Shown here piece after piece: positions 47,311 to 57,000 of a stretch of 64,000 nucleotides of DNA. The notes under the pieces were generated by a model. That model did not search any database. It saw only the letters and a program-made list of their open reading frames with translations, and was not told the DNA's origin. The position numbers were made by a program, and so were the translations under genes. Each line of letters starts with the position of its first letter. The first letter of the stretch is position 1. This stretch comes from Clostridia bacterium (GTDB taxonomy: Bacteria > Bacillota > Clostridia > Christensenellales > Borkfalkiaceae). The stretch spans positions 170,476 through 234,475 of the forward strand of contig JAIEFR010000017.1 in assembly GCA_029066845.1 (NCBI GenBank), read 5' to 3'.

Positions 47311-48801
47311 TCAGTTGGCTTTTTTGCCCCTGTAAACTATTATTCTTTCCTTGCCCGTCAGCGGGAATTTGAGTTCCGCATTGCAGGCGGATACGTCGTC
47401 GGGAGATTTTTTCAGCTTCTTGGCTATATCCCACAACCCGTCGCCCGCCGTAGGCAGGAACACGGATACCGCGCAGTCGTTGACTTCGACCTCCTCGCCC
47501 TCCTCGATTTGGGTAAGGTATGTAACCTTGCGCTCGTCGCACACGGTCACGCATATTTTAAGCGTGGCTTCGGCTTCCGCCTCGCCCTCGGCTTTGAGGC
47601 GTACGCTCACGCCGCACACCGCAACGTCCTCGGTTACACTCTGACCTTCCTCACGCACACCGTTCAAAGCGACAGAGAAGGGCAGGCTGACGTCCGTGCT
47701 CTTGATTTCGCCGTTCTGCTCGTATACAAGCACGGTATTCACCGCGCCCTCCACGCAGCCCGTCTGCTCGTTGAAGGAGCACTCCGCCTGAGGAAGTGCG
47801 GCGGCAAGGAATTTGCAGTCGTAGGTGAGCTTGCTCTTTGTTGCGGCAAGTCCCGAAACGCGCTCGGTGTACACCTTTACGTCCACGCAGCGAGGCATAA
47901 CCTCCTCGGTGCTCGTGAGCTCTACGGCGTTGGTATCGGAGAACGCATCTACGGCGACATCCTCGGTATGCTCGTCGGCAAACCAGCCGCTGAGGTTAAG
48001 GTTGCACACGAAATTTATATCGCATCTGCCCTTATCCTCGTTGACGTTCGCCGTCACGTTCAAATCGCTTATCTCGGCGCGGGTAGCCGCTCTGCGCCCG
48101 ACGGACGCGTCGTCGCAGGGTATTATGCATTTAAAGGGAATAATTCTTTCAAGACAGGTGGGATTCTGCTGGCGCATTGCAAACAGCGAAAGATAAATTT
48201 CTCCGCTGGCTTCCACCTCGCCCGTGCCGCAGGCAGAGGAAAGAACTACCGCCTTTGCGCAGGGAATGAGCACGTCTACAACGCTGTCAGCTTCGAAGTC
48301 GTCCTCAACCTCGCTCTCTCCCGAGAAGGTGACGGCGGAAGAAAAACTGAGGCTTTCCTTCTTTACGAACGCGCCCTCCGCGCCGCACACGTAGGTTCTG
48401 TCGGTGCGTGCATAGATGGATATATCCGCAGATATTATGGCGGCAATCACGAAAGAGGAGCCCTCGCGCTTGACCGTAGTCTTATCGCAGGTGAGCGCGC
48501 AAACGCCGTTCTGCGCGGGAGCAAGACAGTCGTCGTCCGCAAAGTGGGAGAATTCCGCACCCTTCTGCATACGGCACAGCTTGCCGTCCTCGTCGCAATA
48601 TACTATGGTCAATATGAGCTTGCCGCTGTAATTGACGCGCCCGGACGATACCTCGCACGAAACGAGAGAAACCTGCGGGTATACCGCTACGACTTCGGTT
48701 ATTTCACTCGATTGGGGAAAGCGGCACTCCACCACGCTCTGACTTTCGATTTGCTTTATAAGCTTATTACAGCCTTCGGAATTTTGCAGTTGTTTCAACA
48801 T
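47311..48801 (-). CDS. SPOCS (DUF3794) and LysM protein, SipL-like
   Basis: 496 residues. Repeated beta-rich SPOCS/DUF3794 domains fill most of the protein (for example VVAVYPQVSLVSCEVSSGRV and VNYSGKLILTIVYCDEDGK). The end is a LysM domain (GDGLWDIAKKLKKSPDDVSACN). This is the plan of SipL, which links SpoIVA to the forespore membrane in Clostridioides. The count of cysteines is high for such a protein. AGGAGCTGTGAT precedes the ATG. It lies 50 bases after a Veg-like gene, probably in one operon. Confidence 0.83.
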   Translation of the reverse strand: MLKQLQNSEGCNKLIKQIESQSVVECRFPQSSEITEVVAVYPQVSLVSCEVSSGRVNYSGKLILTIVYCDEDGKLCRMQKGAEFSHFADDDCLAPAQNGVCALTCDKTTVKREGSSFVIAAIISADISIYARTDRTYVCGAEGAFVKKESLSFSSAVTFSGESEVEDDFEADSVVDVLIPCAKAVVLSSACGTGEVEASGEIYLSLFAMRQQNPTCLERIIPFKCIIPCDDASVGRRAATRAEISDLNVTANVNEDKGRCDINFVCNLNLSGWFADEHTEDVAVDAFSDTNAVELTSTEEVMPRCVDVKVYTERVSGLAATKSKLTYDCKFLAAALPQAECSFNEQTGCVEGAVNTVLVYEQNGEIKSTDVSLPFSVALNGVREEGQSVTEDVAVCGVSVRLKAEGEAEAEATLKICVTVCDERKVTYLTQIEEGEEVEVNDCAVSVFLPTAGDGLWDIAKKLKKSPDDVSACNAELKFPLTGKERIIVYRGKKAN

Positions 48802-48851
48802 ATCACAGCTCCTTTTTGGTTACAAGGTATAATATGTTGACGATTTAAAGA

Positions 48852-49103
48852 TTATGCGCGCTTTTCCGCCAAAGTTATAAACACCTTTCCGCACATTATT
48901 TCGGAATAGGAATAAGCCGTCTTGCCCAGGAAATTTTTATCGAACGGCTCCACCGTGAAAATGGACGAGTAGATGCCCGACAGCGTTGCGGGGAAAGTGA
49001 CGAATTTGTTCCTGCCTAGGTTAAGCTTTACCGTAACCGCTTTTTTATAGCAATTGCGTATGTTTTCTTTGATTGAGTTAATTGTAATTTCGGGTTTAAT
49101 CAT
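48852..49103 (-). CDS. Veg-like protein (DUF1021)
   Basis: 83 residues from the ATG at 49103 (MIKPEITINSIKENIRNCYK). VTVKLNLGRNKFVTFPATLSGIYSS and TAYSYSEIMCGKVFITL follow the Veg pattern of a small SH3-like barrel (GRRK, then YPSVF, then SYADILT in Bacillus). Veg affects biofilm and possibly peptidoglycan; its action is not settled. A ribosome site is weak at this start; an in-frame ATG at 49139 adds 12 residues and has none. Confidence 0.75.
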   Translation of the reverse strand: MIKPEITINSIKENIRNCYKKAVTVKLNLGRNKFVTFPATLSGIYSSIFTVEPFDKNFLGKTAYSYSEIMCGKVFITLAEKRA

Positions 49104-49177
49104 ATTTACATTTTTCCCGAAATTTTCCAATTTATTCATTTTGCGCGTTGCCGCGGACAATAAAGGCATTAAAAAAG

Positions 49178-49198
49178 CCCCGCGCAAACCTGCGCGGG
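49178..49198 (-). terminator. Terminator after the zinc-ribbon gene
   Basis: CCCGCGCA and TGCGCGGG form the stem; on the minus strand GCTTTTTTAATG follows. Confidence 0.88.
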
Positions 49199-49215
49199 AC
49201 TTCACAATATTTTAA

Positions 49216-49704
49216 TTAAAACAAGTCGTCGTCTTCGTCCTCGTCGTCATCATCGTCTTCGTCGTCGCCAAGCTCGTCGAGGGAATCGATGTCGTCATCA
49301 AAGAAATCGTCTTCCTCTTCGGCGTATTCCTCGTCCTCTTCTCCGACTTCCGCAAGCTCCTCGGCAAGCTCCTCCTCGTCAAGCGACAAGTCCTCCGTAT
49401 CCTCGGTGAGGTAGCTCTTCCATTCCTCGTCCTGCTCGTCGTCCTCGACGATGTCTTCCTCGTATTCGGACTGCTTTTTGCAAGCTTCGCACATAGTTTC
49501 GCCGAAGCGCATATTGTTTATGCCGCAGACGGGGCACAGCTCCATAGATTCGTTTTCAAGCTCTGCTTCCAGCTCCTCGTCCTCGAGGTCTGCAAATTCG
49601 AGCTTATTGCCCTTCATTTCCGCGATGCACACGTCGCAATATTCCTGCTTACCTTCAATTATAAAATTGAGTTCGCACCTCGGACATTTAATATATTTAT
49701 TCAT
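49216..49704 (-). CDS. Double zinc-ribbon protein with very acidic tail
   Basis: 162 residues, not assigned to a known protein. Two CxxC pairs occur twice: CPRC and CDVC (residues 8-26), then CPVC and CEAC (residues 57-76). The remainder is almost only D and E, ending DDDDDEDEDDDLF-like. The tail recalls the delta subunit of RNA polymerase, but the N-terminus has no RpoE wing. A nucleic-acid-mimic or RNA polymerase-binding role is possible and unproven. AGGGGAA precedes the ATG. Own promoter at 49768-49796. Confidence 0.7.
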   Translation of the reverse strand: MNKYIKCPRCELNFIIEGKQEYCDVCIAEMKGNKLEFADLEDEELEAELENESMELCPVCGINNMRFGETMCEACKKQSEYEEDIVEDDEQDEEWKSYLTEDTEDLSLDEEELAEELAEVGEEDEEYAEEEDDFFDDDIDSLDELGDDEDDDDDEDEDDDLF

Positions 49705-49767
49705 AGTAAATTCCCCTTGACCGAACGTAAAGCTAAATTGTATTTCCGTTCTTTTCTTCGCTGTAAC

Positions 49768-49796
49768 ATTATATTAGTATTTAAAAAGTTTGTAAA
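49768..49796 (-). promoter_or_regulatory. Sigma-A promoter for the zinc-ribbon gene
   Basis: On the minus strand TTTACA (49791-49796), 17 bases, TATAAT (49768-49773). Confidence 0.68.
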
Positions 49797-49857
49797 CTGT
49801 TTTAATAAATTATTTTAGCGTTTTTTGCAAAAATATTTACAAAAATTGCAAAAAAAA

Positions 49858-49886
49858 CGGGCGGCCCTTTTAATTGGGTCCGCCCG
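49858..49886 (-). terminator. Terminator after the 49905 gene
   Basis: CGGGCGG and CCC pair with GGG and CCGCCCG (one bulged T); the minus strand continues with eight T. Confidence 0.88.
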
Positions 49887-49904
49887 CACGCTTTATTGGG
49901 TTTT

Positions 49905-52193
49905 TTATTCGTCCGAGCCGCTGCTTTCGCCGCTCTCTGCGCCGTCCTCGTCGCCGTAAACGTCCACGCTCTTATCGTCGGTGATGTCCACCTTAAACGC
50001 CTTTTCGTGGTCGGTTTCGCCCTTGTTCTTTGCGCGCTTTACAAGGTAGATAGTCAGCCATACCGCGCCGCCTATGACAAGCAAGCCAGCCGCGCACATA
50101 CCGATGATAAAGCCTACCTTTCCGCCCGTGGACAGCTTCTGATACCAGGTGCTGTCGTCAACGGGGTACTCTTTCATATACTCGCCCTTGAAGTAGCTTG
50201 CAAGCGCGTCGGAATCGCTTTCGGTCATTTCGCCTACCACCGAGTAGTAATAGTCGCGCGAATTCGCGTAAACCTTCTGACCGTTAATTTCCTTATAGTC
50301 GTCCTTGTAGTCCGCCCAGTCGCCCTCCGCCGCAAGATAATCCTTGACTATCTTTACGGAAGCTTCGGAATAAGCATATTCCTTATCCTTGCCCTGAACG
50401 TCGATATAAGCCTGAATAAGTTCGTCGATATAGTCAACGTCGCCCGTGTAGAAGACGTATTTGAGCGCGTCGGAAAGTCCGTCGTATGCAGCTGTGCCGT
50501 CCGCGTTGGTTTCGCCGTTATATTTGTCGGCTTTATCGGTCACAGCCTCATACTTTTCGTTGAGAGCCTTGACTTCGTTGTTGGTCATTATGCCGTCCGC
50601 GCCCTCAAGGTCGCAAACCATTATATAGTTGTACTCGGACAAACCCTCGGTTTCGCTTGCAAAGAAAAGCTTGTTGCCAACGAATTCGGGCTTGTACCAG
50701 TCGCTGCACGCGTCGAGGTCAAGCACCTTCACGCCGCGGTAGGTCAGGTCAGGCTCCAACGAAGTGGAAAGCTTTCTGTAATCGTCCTCCTCGCCGTCGA
50801 TTGCAATGCGATTAATGGTATAGCCGTTGCCGCCAGTCGAAGAATAATACAAATTCAGATGACCGTGCTCTTCCCTGATACCCAGAATGGTTGCCGAAGT
50901 GTCGGCGCTCATAGGGAAGCCCTCTTCCACGACTTCGTCCTTTACAAGGCTCTTTACAATGCCGCTCGAACCCGTGCTTATCGCATAGGTGTTGCCGTCC
51001 ATTTCCACAAATTCGTATTCGGTGGTGTCCGAACCACGGACGAGCAGATTTTTCAAAGCGGGGTCAGCCTGCTTTTCGTTCTCCACGATAGCGTCCCAGC
51101 TTGCGTCCACCTTGCCGTCGTTGTCCTTATCAACGTCCGAAAGCGACAGCTTGAAAAGGCTTGTCAGGCTTCCGCTTTCGCTGCTCTTGCGCGTGTAGTA
51201 AAGCACGCCGTCCTTGTACCACTGAATATCATAGGTATAGTCGGAGTTATCGAAAGCGTACTCCTTGTCGCTGCCGTACGCGAAGTTGAGCTGAGAAATT
51301 CTGCCCGACTTATAGTTGAGCCAGCCGATACCGTCGAAAACGTAGTCGCCGCAGTTGATATATACGGGGTCTTTTTCGGCGTCGTAGTCCTCGATTTCGC
51401 TGAAATCGTAGGTGCGGGGCGACTCGGTAACGTCCGCCCTCACCCTGTACAGCTGGTTATAGCCGTAGTTGGAGCTTTCACCCAAAAACTGGGGTACGTT
51501 CATAGTGTAGTAAACGTAGGGATTTTCGGGGTCAACCGTGTCGAAAGCGTAGTCCGTAACATTGTATGCAAGAATTTTGTTTTCCTTGGTGGTGCAGTTT
51601 ACGGAGTGAACGTTGGTTACAGAAGTACCGTAAAGGTTTTCGCTGAGCGCGTACAGGATATAAACCGTTTCGCCCACCTTTACGTAGCGGTAATCAACCG
51701 CGTTGTCCGAGCTCTGCCAGATATAACCGCTGGTCGTATCCGTGCCGTCGAGCTTGGTGCGCTTGAAGTCGAGGTTGGAGTTAAGCACCTCGCCGTCGGC
51801 GTTCTTTTCGGTCGTAGGCGTGGTGTAGTAAATATAGCCGTCGTAGATATAAAGTCCCGCGTTAGTGTTGCCCGAATAATATACGGACGGAACTACCGTG
51901 TCGCACTTTGCAAGGTTGCCCGCGTTAAGGTCGGTCTTTTTCATTCTTTTGATTGCGCCCTTAACTACCGTGCCGAACTTGTTGGTATCGGTATTTGCCG
52001 CTTTACCGTTTATGAAATAAACGTAGTCGCCCGTTTCGGCAACGAAGCCGCCGTTGGTACCTTCAACGTAGGCGGAATTGTCCTTTTCGGCAACGCCCGA
52101 CCAATTTACGGCGCAGGCAGGTGCAAAAGCCAGAGTAGTTGCGGAAATTGCCGCAACCGCCGTGCATATAATTTTAGTAAACCGTTTACTCAT
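49905..52193 (-). CDS. Exported propeller-like sensor with one C-terminal membrane segment
   Basis: 762 residues. A signal peptide (KIICTAVAAISATTLAFAPACA) is followed by a large tyrosine-rich beta domain with repeated units such as GDYVYFING, GYIYYTTP, VYILYAL, PYVYYTM, VLYYTR and NLYYSS, the pattern of DUF5050-like beta-propellers. A helical part follows, then one membrane segment (about residues 697-722) and a cytoplasmic acidic tail. The topology suggests a surface sensor or adhesin. Function unknown. GGAG precedes the ATG. Monocistronic. Confidence 0.75.
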   Translation of the reverse strand: MSKRFTKIICTAVAAISATTLAFAPACAVNWSGVAEKDNSAYVEGTNGGFVAETGDYVYFINGKAANTDTNKFGTVVKGAIKRMKKTDLNAGNLAKCDTVVPSVYYSGNTNAGLYIYDGYIYYTTPTTEKNADGEVLNSNLDFKRTKLDGTDTTSGYIWQSSDNAVDYRYVKVGETVYILYALSENLYGTSVTNVHSVNCTTKENKILAYNVTDYAFDTVDPENPYVYYTMNVPQFLGESSNYGYNQLYRVRADVTESPRTYDFSEIEDYDAEKDPVYINCGDYVFDGIGWLNYKSGRISQLNFAYGSDKEYAFDNSDYTYDIQWYKDGVLYYTRKSSESGSLTSLFKLSLSDVDKDNDGKVDASWDAIVENEKQADPALKNLLVRGSDTTEYEFVEMDGNTYAISTGSSGIVKSLVKDEVVEEGFPMSADTSATILGIREEHGHLNLYYSSTGGNGYTINRIAIDGEEDDYRKLSTSLEPDLTYRGVKVLDLDACSDWYKPEFVGNKLFFASETEGLSEYNYIMVCDLEGADGIMTNNEVKALNEKYEAVTDKADKYNGETNADGTAAYDGLSDALKYVFYTGDVDYIDELIQAYIDVQGKDKEYAYSEASVKIVKDYLAAEGDWADYKDDYKEINGQKVYANSRDYYYSVVGEMTESDSDALASYFKGEYMKEYPVDDSTWYQKLSTGGKVGFIIGMCAAGLLVIGGAVWLTIYLVKRAKNKGETDHEKAFKVDITDDKSVDVYGDEDGAESGESSGSDE

Positions 52194-52234
52194 AAAATCT
52201 CCAAAAAAGCCTATACGACTTGCTATACCTTGTA

Positions 52235-52263
52235 ATTATACAACAATAACGCCGTTTACGCAA
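52235..52263 (-). promoter_or_regulatory. Sigma-A promoter for the 52193 gene
   Basis: On the minus strand TTGCGT (52258-52263), 17 bases, TATAAT (52235-52240). Confidence 0.62.
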
Positions 52264-52304
52264 TAAAAAACGGCTGAATTTATCCAAAAAATATATTAAG
52301 GAGA

Positions 52305-52553
52305 ATGCATTTCACGGAAAATTTTGCTCTTTTTAATCTTTTGAAGCTGCTCGGCGGTATGACCTCCGCGCAGAACGGCACTCCTGCGGCACAGCCTGCG
52401 GAAAACGATTTTGCCGCTCCGCAGGTCAATACGCGCACCGACGGCGCAACGGCAACCCAAACCGCGCCGCCGTCCGAGGAAAAACACAACGTTATGGCGG
52501 ACGTTATAGAGCGGCACGAACGCATAGTAAACCGCGCGAAAAACACAAAGTAA
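52305..52553 (+). CDS. Hypothetical small protein, 82 aa
   Basis: Not recognised. A short hydrophobic start (FALFNLLKLLGG), an A/P/T/Q-rich middle and a basic helical end (VMADVIERHERIVNRAKN). AAGGAG is present but only one base before the ATG, which is unusually close, so the true start may differ. A perfect 11-base terminator directly after the stop supports a real plus-strand transcript. Confidence 0.5.
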   Translation: MHFTENFALFNLLKLLGGMTSAQNGTPAAQPAENDFAAPQVNTRTDGATATQTAPPSEEKHNVMADVIERHERIVNRAKNTK

Positions 52554-52556
52554 AAA

Positions 52557-52581
52557 CCGCGCGGCAATTCTTGCCGCGCGG
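52557..52581 (+). terminator. Terminator after the 52305 gene
   Basis: CCGCGCGGCAA and its complement enclose TTC and are followed by CTCCGTTTTGC. Confidence 0.8.
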
Positions 52582-52615
52582 CTCCGTTTTGCTGAAATCA
52601 AGCTAATCGTTAAGC

Positions 52616-52634
52616 CAAGCAATTAAAGGACTTG
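52616..52634 (-). repeat. 19-base stem-loop repeat, copy 2
   Basis: The complement reads CAAGTCCTTTAATTGCTTG, identical to 6188-6206. Here the stem is extended to AGCCAAG/CTTGGCT. It begins 18 bases after the PPi-PFK stop codon and has no T run after it. Confidence 0.7.
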
Positions 52635-52652
52635 GCTGCGGCGACACGCCGC

Positions 52653-53876
52653 TTATTTTACCAGTCTTAAATGTCTGGGCAGACCGTCAACCCACAGCGG
52701 CGTGATTTCCGACTGAATGAGCGGGCGGATATAGTGAATGAGCTCGGGCGTAACGTAAGTGCCGTCCTTGGTTATCCACTCTGAGGGCACCTTCTTTTCC
52801 ACGTTTGCAATGTCCGAAACGTTTGCAAGCTCGGTAATGCACATATAGGGATCCTCGGATACGCGCTTCAGGCACGCAACCATACCCGTCTTGCCCTCGA
52901 ACGCCGCCTTAACCGCCGCACCTGCGGAGTTGAAAGCTTCGGTAACGTCGATACGCGAGGTGATGTGCGCCGCGCAGCGCTGCAGGGAGGAAAGCTCGAT
53001 TGCACGCGTCTTTACGCCGTACTTTTCGGCAACCTTGCCCGCAAGGTATCTTGCCGTGCCCGCAAGCTGTTTATGACCGAACGCGTCAACGTAGTCAACG
53101 TGGTCCGCAAGCTCGCACACGTATCTGCCGTCCGCTACCTTTACGCCCTCGGAAACGGCGATAACTATGGAGCGGTTCTCTTTGAGCATTTCGCCCGTCT
53201 TTGCAACGAACGCGTCAACGTCGAACACGCGCTCGGGAAGGTAAATCATATCCACGCCTTCGCAGTCCTCGCCCTTTGCAAGAGCCGCAGCAGCGGTCAG
53301 CCAGCCCGCGTTTCTTCCCATAACTTCGATAACCGAAACAACGGGATAGTCGTAAACCAGACCGTCACGGATAATTTCCTTGGTGGTAGCCGCTATGTAC
53401 TTAGCCGCCGAGCCGTAGCCGGGCGTGTGGTCGGTGATTGCAAGGTCGTTATCGATGGTCTTGGGACAACCCATAAAGCGTATGGGGCTGCCGATCTTTT
53501 TGCCGTACTTGGAAAGCTTGTCTATGGTGTCCATAGAGTCGTTGCCGCCGATATAGAAGAAGGCGTAAATGTCAAGCTTCTTCAAGGTTGCGAATATCTG
53601 GTCGTAAGTCTTTTCATTGCCCTCTATTGCAGGCAGCTTATAGCGGCAGGAGCCGAGGAAGGACGAAGGAGTTCTCTTTAAGAGGTCCATATCCAGGTCG
53701 TTCTTTATCTGCTTGGAAAGGTCAACTACGTCCCCGTCCAAAAGTCCTTTGATGCCGTGTACCATTCCGTATACGATGTCCGCGCCCCTGTCCTTAGCCG
53801 TCTTGAATACGCCCAGAAGGCTTGCGTTGATTACGGAAGTAGGTCCTCCCGACTGTCCTACGATTACGTTTTTCAT
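52653..53876 (-). CDS. Pyrophosphate-dependent phosphofructokinase
   Basis: 407 residues. GQSGGPTSVINASL at the start, IGGNDSMDT and PKTIDNDLAITDHTPGYGS identify the long PFK class; the lysine in PKTIDND (glycine in ATP enzymes) and the GGND loop point to pyrophosphate as phosphoryl donor. The reaction is F6P plus PPi to F1,6BP plus Pi, reversible. The ATG at 53876 is chosen from the family N-terminus and AGGGGAAAT upstream; a frame start at 53936 overlaps the promoter. Monocistronic. Confidence 0.9.
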   Translation of the reverse strand: MKNVIVGQSGGPTSVINASLLGVFKTAKDRGADIVYGMVHGIKGLLDGDVVDLSKQIKNDLDMDLLKRTPSSFLGSCRYKLPAIEGNEKTYDQIFATLKKLDIYAFFYIGGNDSMDTIDKLSKYGKKIGSPIRFMGCPKTIDNDLAITDHTPGYGSAAKYIAATTKEIIRDGLVYDYPVVSVIEVMGRNAGWLTAAAALAKGEDCEGVDMIYLPERVFDVDAFVAKTGEMLKENRSIVIAVSEGVKVADGRYVCELADHVDYVDAFGHKQLAGTARYLAGKVAEKYGVKTRAIELSSLQRCAAHITSRIDVTEAFNSAGAAVKAAFEGKTGMVACLKRVSEDPYMCITELANVSDIANVEKKVPSEWITKDGTYVTPELIHYIRPLIQSEITPLWVDGLPRHLRLVK

Positions 53877-53907
53877 AAATATTTCCCCTAAATTTTTAGT
53901 TAATTCA

Positions 53908-53936
53908 ATTATAATATATACTCGGCGAAAATGCAA
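53908..53936 (-). promoter_or_regulatory. Sigma-A promoter for PPi-PFK
   Basis: On the minus strand TTGCAT (53931-53936), 17 bases, TATAAT (53908-53913). Confidence 0.72.
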
Positions 53937-53996
53937 TATCTAAAATAAAATTTATTGGGAATTTATGGCGAATAAAGATTGCCGCCCAATTAAAGA

Positions 53997-54016
53997 GGCG
54001 CGGCTTGCGCCGCGCC
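53997..54016 (-). terminator. Terminator after the pectinesterase gene
   Basis: GGCGCGGC and GCCGCGCC form the stem; TCTTTAATT follows on the minus strand. Confidence 0.75.
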
Positions 54017-54040
54017 CCTATTTGTTTTGTGTCAATTGAA

Positions 54041-57000
54041 TTATTCGACTTTTACCGTTGCAGACGAAATTTCAATGCCTTTACCGCTGGTGTTCGAAGT
54101 AATTTTAATATACTTAAACGCCGTTTCGGTCTCCACGGTTATCGTAGTCTTTTTATCGTTATCAGGACCGAAAGTTATAGGTCCGTTATCTCTGTTTGCC
54201 GGTGTTGTTCCGACCTGAGTAGCGCCACTGATTAACTGATCATCCGCATCGTAGAATTCTACGTTCACGTAGGGTTGCGCCATACCGGAACCGTCCGTCC
54301 AGCCTTGCAACGTAATCGTCGCTTTATTTTTCGCTTCGGGTAACGTTAAAGTTAAATACGTTCCGGCAGCAAGCTTTAAAGCCTTCACTCCGTTTGTACT
54401 CGTCTGTTCTGCGGTACCGCCGTTTACCCAAGCAGTATCGATAGTTCCGCCGTATACGTAGCCGAAATTTGTTTGGGGAGGATCAACCTTAATTTTACTG
54501 AGATATGAGTTACCGTTGCCTGCCTGGCGCTTGATTGTAACGAGGCCGTCAGCAGCTACTTTAAAGGTAATCGTGTCCGCCGAGGACGACTTTAATATTA
54601 CGCCGTCTTCGCCCGCTTCAGCATCGTTTACGGCTACGCCGTTGGTTACGACAAGTCCGCTCGTTCCACTATATACGTCAATCGTTACGATAGTATCCTT
54701 TACACCAATAAACGATATGCCGCCGGCATCACTGCCGAATTTAAGCCAACTGTTGTTTACGTTCATATTGGTAAACGTCAAATTGTATACGCCTTCAACT
54801 GCTGTTCCGTCTGCGGTGCCGTCTTTAACGTACCTGTCGTCCGTAGTATAATCGTATATAACAGTTTCGGTAACAGGCACTTGGATAGAAAGCGTTCTGA
54901 AATAAGCGTTTGTACCAGCTTTACGCTTGATTGTAACGACGCCGTCCTGAGTTACCGTGTAGGTAACAACGCCTCCGTCAGCCGCCGCCTCGTCGGTATT
55001 GAACACAAGGGTTTCGCTTCCGCTTACCGTAATGGTGATAACGGTGCCCTTTAATGCAGTAAAGCTGATTGACGCATTATCGTCCTTCCATCTTGCCCAG
55101 CTGTTGTTTACAACGATGTCGGAGCAGGTCACTTTCTTAATTTTATCAATTGCCGCACCGTCGTCATCGCCGCCGTGGTTATGACTGTCGTCGTTAGCGT
55201 AAACGTAATTTATGCTCGTTCTGATGGTCGGGTCAGCCTCCGTATAGGTTGCATACAGGGTCTGTGCTTCCGTCAGCGCGGTGCCGTATACGAACGCAGT
55301 CGCACGGGTCGCGTCGGTATACAAGCCGGTAAGCTTATAATCTTCGATTTCAAACAGCTCTTCCGCAAGCGCCTTGGTAAGCTTAACGTTCTTGTTTACC
55401 TTGACTTCAAGGTTATCCATATCCTCAACGTCAATCGTAATGGTAATCTGTTCGTTAGTACCTGCCCACGCCGCAGCGTAAGTTACGCTGCCGTTCTTCT
55501 GAGCGAATATAATGTCGAAGTCAGCGAATTTAGCCGCATCTGCCGCAGTGGGTACGGTGCACATATTTGCAATTACGCCCTTCGAATCCTTGGTTGCAAT
55601 TATCGCTTCGGTCAACGCGCCGTCGCCCGTGTTGTTATACTCGAACAACTGTGCAGGCTTAGGATCGGCATTCATCTTGGTATAACGGTCGTTCTTGTTG
55701 CTTGTTGTATCGCCGTAGTACTCCAACGAATAAGCATCGGAGAATTCGGAATTCATAAACATAAGGCGCATACCGCTATCCCAGCCGCGTGCAAGCGAAA
55801 CGGTTCCGGGCGTTACGGCGTCGTCGCCGCCGAAGGTGCATCCGTCGAAGATATAGCCGTACTCAACGCCGCTGCCCTTGGTAGCTACGATATAGCCGCC
55901 GTTCTTAGAGTCGCCCGCACCAATCGTATTTACGGTACAGTTATGGAAGTAAGCCGTTGCATTATCGCCGAAGATATAGTCCGTTCTGCCTTCGATTTCG
56001 CAAGCTTCGTAAACCTGTCTGCCGTTATCGGCATACAGGGTATCGTGATAGGAAGTGAAGAAGCAATTTTCGAAGGTTACCATATCGGCACGAACGAGGC
56101 AGGCAACCGCCTGAGTATTAGCGCCGAGCTTCTTGGACTCTTCATACAACGCATTGGTATTGTAGTAGTTTTTGAAAGATATATTCTTAGCCGTGAAGCC
56201 GGTACCGGTTTTGCGGATAGATACGGTAGCCGAGCCGTCGGTGCTGTGTGCAACGCCGCCGTGAGCAACGGTAAGTGAAAGCGCGTCGTACCAGATAACG
56301 ACGTCCTTCATCGTCTGTGCACCCGAAATATCGCCGACAAAGTGTACGTTGGGAATATCTATTTCAACCTTTTCCTTATACTCGCCCGCTTTAATCTTTA
56401 TGGTCTTAACCGCGGTATCCTTTACGTTTTCGCCGAGCTTAAGAAGCTGCAACGCCTGGTTTACGGTATTAACCGTAGCCGTGCCCGCAGCCGCGTCAAC
56501 GGCAAACGCCGCAGTTTTGTCAACGGTGATTTCGTATTCTGCAAGCTCTGCAAACGCGCCGTCCACTACCTGTATGCCGTAGGTTGCCGTAGCGGTCTGC
56601 TTGTCAAGCGCCGTAACGGTGACGGTCTTCGCACCCGCCGTAGCGGTATCGCCGCCCGAAACGCTGTACTCTTCGTTGCCGGTAGCAGCGGAAAGCACAA
56701 ACTTTTCCTTGGCTTCGATGCCGGGGCAGGACGTCGTTGCAACAACGCCGAGATTGGTGCTGTTGAAGCTTGAGCTCTTTGCGAATACCTGCTGTACGTT
56801 CTTCGTTTCTCTGTTGGCGTTAAGGTCGTACATTTCAAGCGCAATGCTATCGATTTCGTATACCGCAACTTCGTACGTATCTTCGAAATCAGCGTCGTCT
56901 TTCGCGTCGTGATATTTTACTTTTACGGTATACTTACCCGCAGTTTCCATATCGACTGCGGAGCTGTCTACCATATTAGCCGTAACTTCTACGGCGTCCG

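Noticed and set aside
49896..52235. A 779-residue open frame on the plus strand opposite the propeller-like protein gene
   Set aside because: It mirrors the minus-strand gene, which has a signal peptide, ribosome site, promoter and terminator. The antisense translation has no domain, no start site and typical shadow composition (V, A and R rich).
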